This document shows positions 17,442 to 28,246 of a stretch of DNA of 64,000 nucleotides, in pieces (within the stretch, counting starts at the first letter, position 1; the number at the start of each line of letters is the position of its first letter). The notes beneath the pieces were generated by a model. It ran no database searches. It was given only the letters and a program-made list of their open reading frames with translations, and was not told the origin of the DNA. This stretch comes from Actinomycetota bacterium (GTDB lineage Bacteria; Actinomycetota; Thermoleophilia; Gaiellales; Gaiellaceae). Location: positions 1 to 64,000 of the forward strand of contig VAWH01000019.1 in NCBI GenBank assembly GCA_005888315.1. The letters run 5' to 3'. Made by a program: the position numbers and the translations under genes.

Positions 17442-17723
17442 ATGACGCTCGGCTTCATCATCGCGATCCTGGTCTGGGGCTTCATCATCGGCGGGCTCGC
17501 GCGCTTCGCGGTGCCCGGCCCGGACCCGATGCCGATCTGGATGACCACCGCGATCGGGATCGGCGGCTCGCTGATCGGCGGCATCCTCTCCCGCCTCATC
17601 TTCGGCACGCCGACGAGCTTCTTCTTCGCCTTCCTCGGCGCTGTCCTCCTCGTCGTGCTGTACCGGAAATTTGTCCAGCACCGGCCGATCACGGGCCCGG
17701 GCGTGCGACGGCCGCCCGCCTGA
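17442..17723 (+). CDS. GlsB/YeaQ/YmgE-like membrane protein 1
   Basis: This 93-residue protein has three hydrophobic helices with the glycine-rich motifs IIGGLARFAVPGPDP and IGGSLIGG that mark the transglycosylase-associated (GlsB/YeaQ) family, small inner-membrane proteins linked to general stress. A hydrophilic tail of about 20 residues ends in RRPPA. It starts 12 bases after uvrB with GCCGCAG before the ATG, so it may be read through from uvrB. The family's molecular function is not known. Confidence 0.8.
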   Translation: MTLGFIIAILVWGFIIGGLARFAVPGPDPMPIWMTTAIGIGGSLIGGILSRLIFGTPTSFFFAFLGAVLLVVLYRKFVQHRPITGPGVRRPPA

Positions 17724-17758
17724 GGTTTCCTCGCCGCGCGGTCGGAAACACCGCGGGC

Positions 17759-18007
17759 ATGCACTGGATCTGGTTCATCATCGTCGGCGCCGTCGTCGGC
17801 GCCCTTGGAAGGCTGTTTCACCCCGGTCGCGACCCGATGGGCTGGCTCCTGACGATCGCGATCGGAATCGTCTCGATGATCATCGCCGCGGCGATCTCAG
17901 GCGGTTGGCTCGCCTTCGTCATCGGCGTGATCGTCGCGATCATTCTCGTCGCGCTCGTGGGCCGATTCTTCGGCGAGCGGCGAGGCGGAGTCACAGCCGG
18001 CATCTAG
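17759..18007 (+). CDS. GlsB/YeaQ/YmgE-like membrane protein 2
   Basis: The 82-residue product is a second member of the same family, with IIVGAVVGALGRLFHPGRDPMG matching the first helix and loop of its neighbour, so the pair probably arose by tandem duplication. It is shorter at the C-terminus. Its stop shares CTAG with the convergent phosphoesterase gene. Confidence 0.75.
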   Translation: MHWIWFIIVGAVVGALGRLFHPGRDPMGWLLTIAIGIVSMIIAAAISGGWLAFVIGVIVAIILVALVGRFFGERRGGVTAGI

Positions 18008-18825
18008 GCCGGTTCTACCTGGAGGGGCTCACTGCCGCGCGGAAATTTCCTCACGGCGGTGAGCCCCCAATCGTCCTCGCGCCAGACATAGGTCTCGACG
18101 ACGAGCTCGTGCTCGTGGACTTCGTAGACGTGCAGGCCACGCGCCTCGCCGCGGCGGTCGGGGCGCGGCTGACCGAGCCCGGGCGCGACGGAGACGGTCG
18201 CCCCGCGCAGGCTTCCCGGGGCGACCTCGAACTCGTGCCGCTCCGACACGGCAGCTTGGTGGATGTGGCCGGCGAGGATCAGCTCGGCGCCGGCGTCGAC
18301 GAGTGAGGCGAGCACGTGTGTCCGCCGAGCGACCGGCTTCTTCCGCGAGCGCCACGGGGCGCCGATCAGGTGGTGGTGGAGGACGACGACGCGCAGCGCC
18401 TCGGCTGGCGCTGCTGCCAGAAGCTCGGCTGCCCGCCGTAGCTGCGCCGAGCGGAGGCCGCCGGACTGGTGGCGCCACGGCCGCACCGAGTTGAGGCCGA
18501 CGACGAAGAGGTCGTCCGCTCGGTGCACCGGCTCGCAGGTCTGCCAGTGCCGCTCGAACTCGCGGAACGGATGGGTGAACCGGGCCGGGATCGCCCAGGG
18601 GATGTCGTGGTTGCCCGGGATGACGAGCAGCGGCCGTTCGAGCCGCTTCAGAAACGCCGCCGCGCGGTCGTGCTCGGCCGGCTGTGCACGGTGGGTCAGA
18701 TCCCCGCTTGCAACGATCAGGTCGGGGTTGACGCGCTCGATCAGCGTCGCCAGAGCGCGTTCGACATCCGGCTCCTCAACGGTGCCGACATGCAGGTCGG
18801 AGAGGTGGAGGAGCCGCGCTGGCAC
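18004..18825 (-). CDS. Calcineurin-like metallophosphoesterase
   Basis: The 273-residue protein has the full metal-binding set of the family in order: DLHVG (about residue 10), SGDLTH (about 41), GNHD (about 71), HHH (about 150) and GHIH (about 185). These coordinate two metal ions for phosphodiester or phosphomonoester hydrolysis. The CpdA/Icc-type cyclic-nucleotide phosphodiesterases are the nearest well-known relatives, but the substrate cannot be assigned. It starts with GTG at 18825, nine bases after a TAGCCT -10 box, and is divergent to the next small gene. Confidence 0.85.
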   Translation of the reverse strand: MPARLLHLSDLHVGTVEEPDVERALATLIERVNPDLIVASGDLTHRAQPAEHDRAAAFLKRLERPLLVIPGNHDIPWAIPARFTHPFREFERHWQTCEPVHRADDLFVVGLNSVRPWRHQSGGLRSAQLRRAAELLAAAPAEALRVVVLHHHLIGAPWRSRKKPVARRTHVLASLVDAGAELILAGHIHQAAVSERHEFEVAPGSLRGATVSVAPGLGQPRPDRRGEARGLHVYEVHEHELVVETYVWREDDWGLTAVRKFPRGSEPLQVEPA

Positions 18826-18834
18826 CGGCGAAAG

Positions 18835-18847
18835 AGGCTAGTACACT
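18835..18847. promoter_or_regulatory. Back-to-back divergent -10 boxes
   Basis: The minus-strand box TAGCCT (18840-18835) serves the phosphoesterase and the plus-strand box TACACT (18842-18847) serves the small gene at 18855. They are one base apart, and each ends seven to nine bases from its start codon. Confidence 0.5.
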
Positions 18848-18854
18848 GAGTTAT

Positions 18855-19094
18855 GTGCCCGACGAAACGACCGAGATCTTCGATGATCTCTATCTCGGCC
18901 TGCGCGCCGGCGGCGCCATGCGCAAGCAGCGCCGCGGCGAGCCGCTGACGGACGAGGAGCAGGAGGCCCTCGGCCGCTGGCAGCGCCTCTCTACCTGGCG
19001 CAAGGCCGCGGCCGTCGGCGCCTTCGGAGTCGGGACGTTCGGGCTCGGGTTTACCTTGGGTGGACTCGTGTTCGGAAAATGGCGTAAGGCTTAA
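18855..19094 (+). CDS. Small protein with C-terminal glycine-rich hydrophobic segment
   Basis: This 79-residue protein is not recognised. The first 55 residues are charged (PDETTEIFDDLYLGLRAGG, then a basic stretch), and residues 57-75 form a glycine-rich hydrophobic segment (AAVGAFGVGTFGLGFTLGGLVFG) that could insert in a membrane. The GTG start is seven bases after a -10 box. Its stop overlaps that of the next gene in a TTAA palindrome. The consistent promoter and stop architecture argue that it is real. Confidence 0.6.
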   Translation: MPDETTEIFDDLYLGLRAGGAMRKQRRGEPLTDEEQEALGRWQRLSTWRKAAAVGAFGVGTFGLGFTLGGLVFGKWRKA

Positions 19095-20152
19095 GCTTCC
19101 GCGTCCTTAGCCGGGAAAAGAAGTGTTGGGACTTCTTCCTCGGCCGGATCCTTGTCGCGAACGATCACGTCCACGAGCGTGACGAGAACCGCGGCGATCG
19201 GCACCGCGAGCAGCACGTAGATGCCGCCGAGCAGCAGGCCGATCGCGGTGACGGAGACGAGGACGACGAGCGGTGACAGACCGACCGCGTGCCCGAGCAC
19301 TTTCGGGACGACGATGTAGTCCTCGACCAGGCGCACGACGAGAACCGCGAGACCTGCGGCGAGCGCGATCTGCCACGAGTCCGTCAGCCCAACCCCGATT
19401 GCGACGCCTCCGGCGGTCAGCGGGCCGACGATCGGAATGATCTCGACGACCCCGGCGAAGATGCCGAGCAACAGCCAGAACGGCACGCCGATCGCCCAGA
19501 AGGCGAGCGAGAGAACGGTCCCGACGAAGGCGATCAGCACGAGCTGGCCGCGAACGAAGGCGCCGAGCTTCGCGTCGATCAGGTCCCAGGTGTCGCGAAT
19601 GGTCTTCCTGTGCTCACGCGCCACGAGGGATAAGACGACGCGCCTCGCCCGGTCGCGCTCGAAGATCCAGTAGGCGGCGACCGCGAAGGTGAAGAAGATC
19701 GCGATCAGGACCTCGAAGGCGGTCTTCGTCACGCTTACGGACGCGTGTACGAGCGAACTCGCGGCCGGGAGCTTCTTCAGGCGCTTCTGCAGGGCGCGCA
19801 GGACCGTGTGCTTGATTCCGGTCGAATTCCTCGTCGCCTTGTCCAGGGCGTTTCTCGAGGTCGGGACACCGCCGAGTGCCTGGCCGACCTGGTCGACGGC
19901 GCGCGGGACGACCAGCCAGAGGAACAGCGCCACCACGCCGGCGAGGACGAGGTAGTGCACCGCGAGGCCGACGCTGCGCGGCACCCGTCGCGCCTGCAGC
20001 CATTCGATCCCGGGCCGCATCGCGGCCGCGATCACCAGCCCGAGGAAGAACAGCGAGACCAGGACGCGCAGCTTCCAGAGCGCGAGCGCGAGCGCGACGA
20101 TCCCGACGACGACCAGCGTCGCAACGGCTGCCTTTCGGGCAACTTGTCCCAC
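19091..20152 (-). CDS. AI-2E family (UPF0118/PerM-like) membrane protein
   Basis: The 353-residue protein has the AI-2E transporter layout: two N-terminal helices, an extracytoplasmic region (about 80-130), then a block of about six helices. The motif GVPFWLLLGIFAGVVEIIPIVGP and the later DYIVVPKVLGHAVGLSP are family hallmarks. Members export small molecules or Na+/Li+ in exchange for protons; the substrate here is unknown. The GTG at 20152 is preferred over an upstream in-frame codon because GAGGGGAAG precedes it and the membrane segments begin soon after. Confidence 0.85.
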   Translation of the reverse strand: MGQVARKAAVATLVVVGIVALALALWKLRVLVSLFFLGLVIAAAMRPGIEWLQARRVPRSVGLAVHYLVLAGVVALFLWLVVPRAVDQVGQALGGVPTSRNALDKATRNSTGIKHTVLRALQKRLKKLPAASSLVHASVSVTKTAFEVLIAIFFTFAVAAYWIFERDRARRVVLSLVAREHRKTIRDTWDLIDAKLGAFVRGQLVLIAFVGTVLSLAFWAIGVPFWLLLGIFAGVVEIIPIVGPLTAGGVAIGVGLTDSWQIALAAGLAVLVVRLVEDYIVVPKVLGHAVGLSPLVVLVSVTAIGLLLGGIYVLLAVPIAAVLVTLVDVIVRDKDPAEEEVPTLLFPAKDAEA

Positions 20153-20307
20153 GGTTGAGTCTTCCCCTCTGTTGTAGGCGCGGCAAACAGGGGTGAGAGG
20201 GCGGCGCTGCCGCCTGTCCGCGCAGCGGACCAGGGCAGGGCGTCTGGGGGGCACTGGCAGGCTTCTCCCGGAGAAGGAAGGCGCGATGCAGCGGCGAAGC
20301 CGCGCGC
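20153..20307. other. Spacer with three hairpins
   Basis: No gene is seen between the divergent AI-2E and PH-domain genes. Three inverted repeats are present: GGCGGC-GCT-GCCGCC (20200-20214), CCTGTCCGC-GCA-GCGGACCAGG (20213-20234, one bulge) and CTTCTCC-C-GGAGAAG (20262-20276). Promoters for both genes must lie here, but none is convincing. Confidence 0.5.
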
Positions 20308-20733
20308 GTGCGTGTAGACGACGGTGAGCGCATCTACCTCGACTCCAGACGTCATGGGATCGTCTTGGCGCCCGCGCTCGCCCGCGCGTTCCTTCTCGCC
20401 GCGGCGGGAGGGCTGCTCGTCTCGCTCGCCTGGCCCTTTGCGGTTGCCGGCGCCGCGCTCGTCATCGTGGCTGCGCTGCTCGCGCTCCGTGCCACGTGGA
20501 AGTGGGAGCGAACGCACGTGATCGTCACGGACGACAGGCTCGCGCTCGTTCGCGGCACGCTTCGCCGCCGGATCGCGGCGGTGCGCCTCGAGCGCGTCGG
20601 CGCGGTGGAGGTCGAGCAGAGCCTGCTCGGCAGGGTGCTCGGCTACGGGACGCTGATCGCAGGACCGCTCGAGATCACGTACGTGCCCCAGCCGGGCAGC
20701 GTCTACGGGCTCGTTGCGAGCCGCGCCCCGTAG
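20308..20733 (+). CDS. Membrane protein with bacterial PH domain
   Basis: The 141-residue protein has two adjacent hydrophobic helices (about 20-60) followed by a beta-rich domain (WERTHVIVTDDRLALVRG, then VEQSLLGRVLGYGTLIAG) that matches the bacterial PH (DUF304/bPH2) pattern. Such proteins sit on the inner membrane face and have no assigned activity. The frame opens with GTG at 20308, but the N-terminus is uncertain. An ABC exporter pair follows 17 bases later. Confidence 0.72.
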   Translation: MRVDDGERIYLDSRRHGIVLAPALARAFLLAAAGGLLVSLAWPFAVAGAALVIVAALLALRATWKWERTHVIVTDDRLALVRGTLRRRIAAVRLERVGAVEVEQSLLGRVLGYGTLIAGPLEITYVPQPGSVYGLVASRAP

Positions 20734-20750
20734 GCTGCCTTGCGCCCCGC

Positions 20751-21635
20751 GTGATCGAAGTCGAACATCTCACCAAGCGCTACCGCAGCGCCGTCGCGGT
20801 CGACGACCTGAGCTTCAGCGTGCCGCGCGGGCGGATCACCGGTTTCCTCGGGCCGAACGGGGCCGGGAAGACGACGACGCTGCGCGTGCTGCTCGGGTTG
20901 GCCCTGCCGACGAGTGGGCGCGCGACTCTGGCGGGGCGACGCTATCGAGAACTGGACGCGCCGCTCCGAACGGTCGGCGCGGTGCTCGAGGCCTCCAATT
21001 ACCACCCGGCGCGCAGCGGACGGAACCAGCTACGAGTCCTTGCGGCAGCGGCCGGGATCTCGCGGCAGCGCATCGATCGCGTTCTCGCCGACGTCGAGCT
21101 GACGGGGGCGGCCAAGCGCAGGGTCGGTGGCTACTCGCTCGGGATGCGGCAGCGTCTCAGCGTTGCCGCCGCGCTGCTCGGCGAGCCCGAGCTGCTCGTC
21201 CTCGACGAGCCCGCCAACGGGCTCGATCCGGAAGGCATTCGCTGGCTGCGGAACTTCCTCCGCTCGTTCGCGGAGGGCGGCGGGACCGTCTTCGTCTCGA
21301 GCCACGTGCTGGCCGAGGTGTCCCAGCTCGCCGACGAGGTCGTGATCATCCACCGCGGCAAGCTCGTCGCCCACCAGTCGGTCGCGGAGCTGACCCTGCA
21401 AGCGGCCGGCGCGACTCGCGTCCGCTCGCCGCGGGCGGAGGAGCTGCTGGCGAGGCTCCGCGCTGCCGGGATCGAGGCAGAGCCGACCCCCGCGGGGCCC
21501 CTCGCCGTCCACGCGCCGCCCGAGCGGGTCGGCGACCTCGCGGCCGAGGCCGGTATTCCGTTGCACGAGCTCGTCGCCGAGGCCGGCTCTCTCGAGGAGG
21601 CGTTCCTCGAGCTGACCGCGGAGCCTCGGCAATGA
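20751..21635 (+). CDS. ABC exporter ATP-binding protein
   Basis: This 294-residue ATPase has Walker A (GPNGAGKTT, about 38), a YSLGMRQRLSVAAAL signature (about 128, a degenerate LSGGQ typical of CcmA/bacitracin-type exporters), Walker B (LLVLDEPANGLDPEG) and switch His (SSHVLAEV). The last 80 residues form the regulatory extension common in DrrA/BcrA-like proteins. GTG at 20751 is the likely start. The permease overlaps it by ATGA. The substrate is unknown. Confidence 0.88.
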   Translation: MIEVEHLTKRYRSAVAVDDLSFSVPRGRITGFLGPNGAGKTTTLRVLLGLALPTSGRATLAGRRYRELDAPLRTVGAVLEASNYHPARSGRNQLRVLAAAAGISRQRIDRVLADVELTGAAKRRVGGYSLGMRQRLSVAAALLGEPELLVLDEPANGLDPEGIRWLRNFLRSFAEGGGTVFVSSHVLAEVSQLADEVVIIHRGKLVAHQSVAELTLQAAGATRVRSPRAEELLARLRAAGIEAEPTPAGPLAVHAPPERVGDLAAEAGIPLHELVAEAGSLEEAFLELTAEPRQ

Positions 21636-22378
21636 ACGCGTTGCGCGCAGAGCTCCTCAAGGCCCTGACGACCCGCCTGCTGCTCTGGTTTGGAGTGGGG
21701 CTGCTCGCTTTTCTGACCCTGGTCCTCTCGATCCACATCGGCTCGACCGACCCCGAAACCCTGGGCGAGCTCTCGACACAGCGCTCGACGCTCGCTTTCG
21801 GCGGCCTGGCAGCGATCGTCGCGGTTTTGATCGGCTCGCTGCTCGTGACAGCCGAGTACGCCCACGGGACGATCAACCAGAGCTTCCTCGCCGTGCCCGT
21901 CCGCGAGAAGTTGCTCGCGGCCAAGCTGGCCGCGGCGGTTCTCGTCGTCCTCGTGCTCGCGGTGTTCGTCGATGTGGCCACGTTGGTGATTGCCGAGCTC
22001 TGGTTCCACGGGCGCGGCTTGAGCCTGCACCTCGGGCGCGACACCATGACGCCCTTCCTCGGCGCCGTCGGCGCTTCGATGCTGGCCGCGGGGATCGGTG
22101 TCGGAGTCGGCGCGGTGCTGCGGAGGCAGACCGGCGCGATCATCGCGATCCTGCTCTGGCTGCTGATCGGAGAAGGCGTGATCAGCGCGGCGGGCGACGC
22201 GGCACGGTTTGCGCCGGGCCATGCGCTCGGAGCAGTCGTCACCGCGCACGCGAGCGGGACAAGGGACATGCTCGGGGTCTGGGCGGCCGCCGTCGTCGGG
22301 CTCGTCTACGTGGCGGCCTTCTGCGGCGCCGGCTTCCTGGTCGTGCTCGGCTCGGACGCGCCGAGCAGCGGCGACTAG
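21632..22378 (+). CDS. ABC-2-type exporter permease
   Basis: The 248-residue membrane protein has six predicted helices and the ABC-2 pattern in which TAEYAHGTI precedes the third helix (residues about 73-81). It forms the membrane part of the exporter with the ATPase encoded just before, with which it is translationally coupled. Its stop shares CTAG with the convergent gene. Confidence 0.82.
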   Translation: MNALRAELLKALTTRLLLWFGVGLLAFLTLVLSIHIGSTDPETLGELSTQRSTLAFGGLAAIVAVLIGSLLVTAEYAHGTINQSFLAVPVREKLLAAKLAAAVLVVLVLAVFVDVATLVIAELWFHGRGLSLHLGRDTMTPFLGAVGASMLAAGIGVGVGAVLRRQTGAIIAILLWLLIGEGVISAAGDAARFAPGHALGAVVTAHASGTRDMLGVWAAAVVGLVYVAAFCGAGFLVVLGSDAPSSGD

Positions 22379-23019
22379 AACTGGCACCAGCGCGGCATTT
22401 CGTCGGAGACGCCGAGGAGGATCTCCAGCTTGGCCGGCAGGTAGTCCGGGAAGAGCGCGTAGGCGGTCAGGCGAGCGTGACCCTCGACGAGGACGAGCGG
22501 CGTTCGTGCCGTGGTCGTGACCGCAATCAGTTCTGGCGGTGGCGGCGTCGTCTGCAGCGCCGCCGCCAGCGGCTCGTGCTCGGCGGCCGTGGCGTCGGCG
22601 CCCTCATCTTCGAGGATCCTGCGCGCGGCGTCGCGCGGGCGTCGAGTGCCGCCGGACAGCTCCAGCCACCAGTCCCAGTCGATGTAGAGGATGTCGAGGA
22701 CCTCGTCACGCTCGAGCGCCGCCCGGAACCACTCGACCTGCTGCGGGAAACCCCCGAACAGCCCGTCGCGCCGCTCATAAGCCCGATGCTCCTCGAGGAG
22801 CCGCCGCCGATACGCGTTCGCCTCGACATCGCCGAGGTCAGGGCGGCGCAACAGGTCTTCGGTACGCCTGTCGCGCGCCAGTAGCGTGCGGAGCTTCTTG
22901 CCGTAGCGGCCCGAGTCGAGCTCGCCACGTAAGAAGACGGCGATCATTTCCTCCTCGCTGGCCGGGCCTAGAAGCCGCATGCGACGAAGGTACTCCCCGC
23001 GTGACACCAAGCGGGCCAT
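22375..23019 (-). CDS. Unrecognised protein with ParB-like VEGHxRLTA segment
   Basis: The 214-residue cytosolic protein is not assigned. It is highly charged, with a central DILYIDWDWWLELSGGTRRP segment and a C-terminal LVLVEGHARLTAYALF motif like the phosphate-binding EGxRR turn of ParB/sulfiredoxin-fold proteins. A final DEMPRWCQF completes it. It is divergent from uvrA across a spacer of 54 bases that contains a LexA-type box, so it could be damage-inducible, which is inference. Confidence 0.5.
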   Translation of the reverse strand: MARLVSRGEYLRRMRLLGPASEEEMIAVFLRGELDSGRYGKKLRTLLARDRRTEDLLRRPDLGDVEANAYRRRLLEEHRAYERRDGLFGGFPQQVEWFRAALERDEVLDILYIDWDWWLELSGGTRRPRDAARRILEDEGADATAAEHEPLAAALQTTPPPPELIAVTTTARTPLVLVEGHARLTAYALFPDYLPAKLEILLGVSDEMPRWCQF

Positions 23020-23028
23020 CCCAAATTA

Positions 23029-23042
23029 CGAACACTTGTTCG
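23029..23042. promoter_or_regulatory. LexA-type SOS box
   Basis: CGAACACTTGTTCG has perfect CGAAC/GTTCG arms with a 4-base spacer and matches the Gram-positive/actinobacterial LexA consensus CGAACRNRYGTTYG at all but one position. It overlaps the -35 region of uvrA, so a bound LexA would block RNA polymerase. It also lies 10 bases from the divergent gene's start. Confidence 0.7.
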
Positions 23043-23064
23043 ATCGGTCAACCGCGGCTAAACT
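23036..23064 (+). promoter_or_regulatory. uvrA promoter
   Basis: TTGTTC (23036-23041), a 17-base spacer and TAAACT (23059-23064) form a plausible promoter that ends nine bases before the ATG of uvrA. The -35 element lies inside the LexA-type box. Confidence 0.6.
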
Positions 23065-23073
23065 GGCTTGTTC

Positions 23074-25917
<2,844 letters not shown>

Positions 25918-25943
25918 GCAGCTCTAGCGGATCGCGCGTGGCG

Positions 25944-25949
25944 TACGCT
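25944..25949 (+). promoter_or_regulatory. -10 box of Yip1-type gene
   Basis: TACGCT ends six bases before the GTG at 25956, the commonest spacing seen at leaderless starts in this window. Confidence 0.4.
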
Positions 25950-25955
25950 GCGGCC

Positions 25956-26609
25956 GTGACGACGCAGGCCGAGCCCGTGCGCCGGAACGAGTCGCGCGCT
26001 TGGTGGTTGCGGGCATTGCTGGTCGCGCAGGCGCCGCGGCCGGTGCTCGCCGCTTTGAGGGACGATTCCCGGGAGGCGGCCGAGGACCGCCAGGACGCGA
26101 TTGCCGCCGTCGTCTTCCTCGCCGGGCTCGCTCTCACCCTGGCCAGCTCCCAGGCCGGGTCGTTCGCCGACGATCCCGACCGCGCGGGGATCGTGATCCC
26201 CGTCTGGCTCTTCATCGCCGGCCTGTTCGTCGGGATCGTCAATTACTGGCTCGGGGGCGGCGTTCTCTATCTCGCGCTCGACTGGCTCGGCGCGCGAGGC
26301 AGCTACCGCCAGGCGCGCCACCTGCTGGCCCTGGCGGCGGTGCCGCTGACGTTCTCGCTCGTGTTGCTGCCGGTGCGGCTCGCTCTCTACGGCGGCGATA
26401 TCTTCCGCAGCGCCGGCTCGGACTCAGGCTCCGGCGCGCACGTCTTTACCGTGCTCGAGGCGGGCTTCGCTCTCTGGGCCCTCGTCTTGCTCGCGATCGG
26501 CATCCGCTCCGTCCACCGCTGGAGCTGGGCGCGCAGCGTCAGCGCGGTCGCGCTCTTCGGCGCGCTCGTGGCCGTCGCCGACCTAGCGTTGAACGTTCTC
26601 GGGGGCTAG
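25956..26609 (+). CDS. Yip1-type membrane protein
   Basis: The 217-residue protein has a hydrophilic N-terminus of about 45 residues and then five hydrophobic helices, a layout typical of the YIP1 family (PF04893). Segment VNYWLGGGVLYLALDWLGARGSYRQARHLLALA is family-like. No function is known for bacterial members. The last 27 bases overlap the 3' end of panB on the other strand, the only long convergent overlap in the window. Confidence 0.65.
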   Translation: MTTQAEPVRRNESRAWWLRALLVAQAPRPVLAALRDDSREAAEDRQDAIAAVVFLAGLALTLASSQAGSFADDPDRAGIVIPVWLFIAGLFVGIVNYWLGGGVLYLALDWLGARGSYRQARHLLALAAVPLTFSLVLLPVRLALYGGDIFRSAGSDSGSGAHVFTVLEAGFALWALVLLAIGIRSVHRWSWARSVSAVALFGALVAVADLALNVLGG

Positions 26610-27485
26610 CTCTGCCTTGAAGTCGGCGAGCTCCTCGTCCGGGATCGAATACGTGTGCTGCTCCTCGGGAAAGCGACGCTCGCGCACGTCGGCGGCGTAG
26701 CGCTCGAGCGCGTCTCGGATCTCGGTGGCCAGGTCGGCATAGCGCTTGACGAAACGCGGCGCGCGCCCCTGGTAAAGACCGAGCAGGTCGTGGTAGACGA
26801 GCACCTGGCCATCGGTGGCCGCGCCCGCGCCGATCCCGATCGTCGGCACCGTCAGCGCCTCGGTCACCCGCTCGGCGACGGCCGCGGGGACGGCTTCCAG
26901 CACGATGGCGAAGCAGCCGGCGCGCTCGAGTGCGAGCGCGTCCTCGTAGAGCTGCCGCGCCTGATCGGCGGTGCGGCCCTGAGCCTTGAAGCCGCCGAGC
27001 ACGGTCGCCGACTGCGGCGTCAGGCCGACGTGGCCCATGATCCCGATGCCGGCGCCCGCGATCGCGCGGACGCGCGAGAGCGAAGGGCCCGCACCCTCGA
27101 GCTTGACCACGTCGGCGCCGCCCTCCTTGACGAAGCGAACCGCGTTGTGGACGGCGTCGTCGTCCGAGGCCTCGTAGGTGCCGAACGGCATGTCGCCGAC
27201 GATCAGGGGGCGCTTGGCCGCTCGCGCGACCGAGCGGGTGAGGAAGAGCATCTCGTCCATCGTCACCGGCACGGTCGAGTCGTGCCCGAGGACGACCATC
27301 GCGGCAGTGTCGCCGACAAGGATCAGGTCGATCCCGGCCGCGTCCGCCAGCCTGGCGCCGGGCGCGTCGTACGCAGTGACCATGACGATCTTGTCGCCGC
27401 GGCGCTTCATCTCGAGCAGCTCGGGGAGGGCGAGCTTTCCGGGTGCGGGCGTGGCGGGGCCGGGTTTCCGGGGACGAGTGCTCAT
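26583..27485 (-). CDS. panB: 3-methyl-2-oxobutanoate hydroxymethyltransferase
   Basis: PanB (300 residues) adds a hydroxymethyl group from methylenetetrahydrofolate to 2-oxoisovalerate to make ketopantoate, the first step of pantothenate synthesis. Metal and substrate motifs are present: VGDTAAMVVLGHDSTVP, MGHVGLTPQS, the catalytic Glu in VLEAVP and IGIGAGAATDGQVLV. About 30 residues precede the core, and the start is the ATG at 27485 inside the panC stop (ATGA). The C-terminal 20 residues are not part of the core. Confidence 0.95.
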   Translation of the reverse strand: MSTRPRKPGPATPAPGKLALPELLEMKRRGDKIVMVTAYDAPGARLADAAGIDLILVGDTAAMVVLGHDSTVPVTMDEMLFLTRSVARAAKRPLIVGDMPFGTYEASDDDAVHNAVRFVKEGGADVVKLEGAGPSLSRVRAIAGAGIGIMGHVGLTPQSATVLGGFKAQGRTADQARQLYEDALALERAGCFAIVLEAVPAAVAERVTEALTVPTIGIGAGAATDGQVLVYHDLLGLYQGRAPRFVKRYADLATEIRDALERYAADVRERRFPEEQHTYSIPDEELADFKAELAPENVQR

Positions 27486-28246
27486 GCGCGCTCCTTGTCG
27501 AGAATTACGTTGTCGATCAAACGGGTCTTGCCGACGCGGACGGCCGCTGCCAGCACGCGGGGCTCGAAGTCGGCGACCTCGACGTAGTCGACGTCGAGAT
27601 CGTTCAGCCGCGCTCGGGCCTGCGCCGCATCCTTGGTGGCGAGCGCCCGAGGCAGCGCCAGCGCGCGCTCGCGCTCCGCGGGCGAGAGGTAGGCGTTCCG
27701 CGAAGAGAGGGCGAGCCCGTCGCCGTCCCTGATGGTGGGGACGACGCGGATCTCGACAGTCAGATCCAGATCGCGAACCATCCGCTTGACGACCGCGACC
27801 TGCTGGGCGTCCTTTTGGCCGAAGTAGGCCCGGTCTGGGCGGACGACGTTGAGCAGCTTCAAGCAGATGGTCGCGACGCCGCGAAAGTGGCCGGGGCGAA
27901 ACTCGCCTTCGAGTGTCCGTCCGAGCTGCTCGACCTCGACCCATGTCTGGAACCCGGGCGGGTAGAGCTCCTCGGCAGAGGGTGCAAAGAGGATGTCGAC
28001 GCCTGCTGCCTCTGCGAGTTCCGCGTCGCGCTTCTCGTCGCGTGGGTAGGCGGCGAGGTCCTCGTTCGCACCGAACTGGGCCGGATTGACGAAGAGGCTG
28101 GCGACGACGACGTCGTTCTCAGCGCGGGCCGCGCGGAAGAGCGCGAGGTGGCCCTCGTGGAAGCCGCCCATTGTCGGCACCAAGCCGACGGTTCCGTCGC
28201 GTGTCACCAGGCTGGAGGCATCGGCGATCGTCCGGACGATCTTCAC
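27482..28246 (-). CDS. panC: Pantothenate synthetase
   Basis: PanC (254 residues) condenses pantoate and beta-alanine with ATP. The nucleotidyl-transferase HIGH motif is HEGH in TMGGFHEGHLAL (about 28), the KMSKS-like loop is SSRNAYL (about 180) and PGHFRGVATI is a pantoate-binding segment. It is slightly shorter than the usual 280 residues, with a trimmed C-terminal domain. The GTG at 28246 lies in the GTGA overlap with the panG-like gene, so the operon is tightly coupled. Confidence 0.94.
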   Translation of the reverse strand: MKIVRTIADASSLVTRDGTVGLVPTMGGFHEGHLALFRAARAENDVVVASLFVNPAQFGANEDLAAYPRDEKRDAELAEAAGVDILFAPSAEELYPPGFQTWVEVEQLGRTLEGEFRPGHFRGVATICLKLLNVVRPDRAYFGQKDAQQVAVVKRMVRDLDLTVEIRVVPTIRDGDGLALSSRNAYLSPAERERALALPRALATKDAAQARARLNDLDVDYVEVADFEPRVLAAAVRVGKTRLIDNVILDKERA

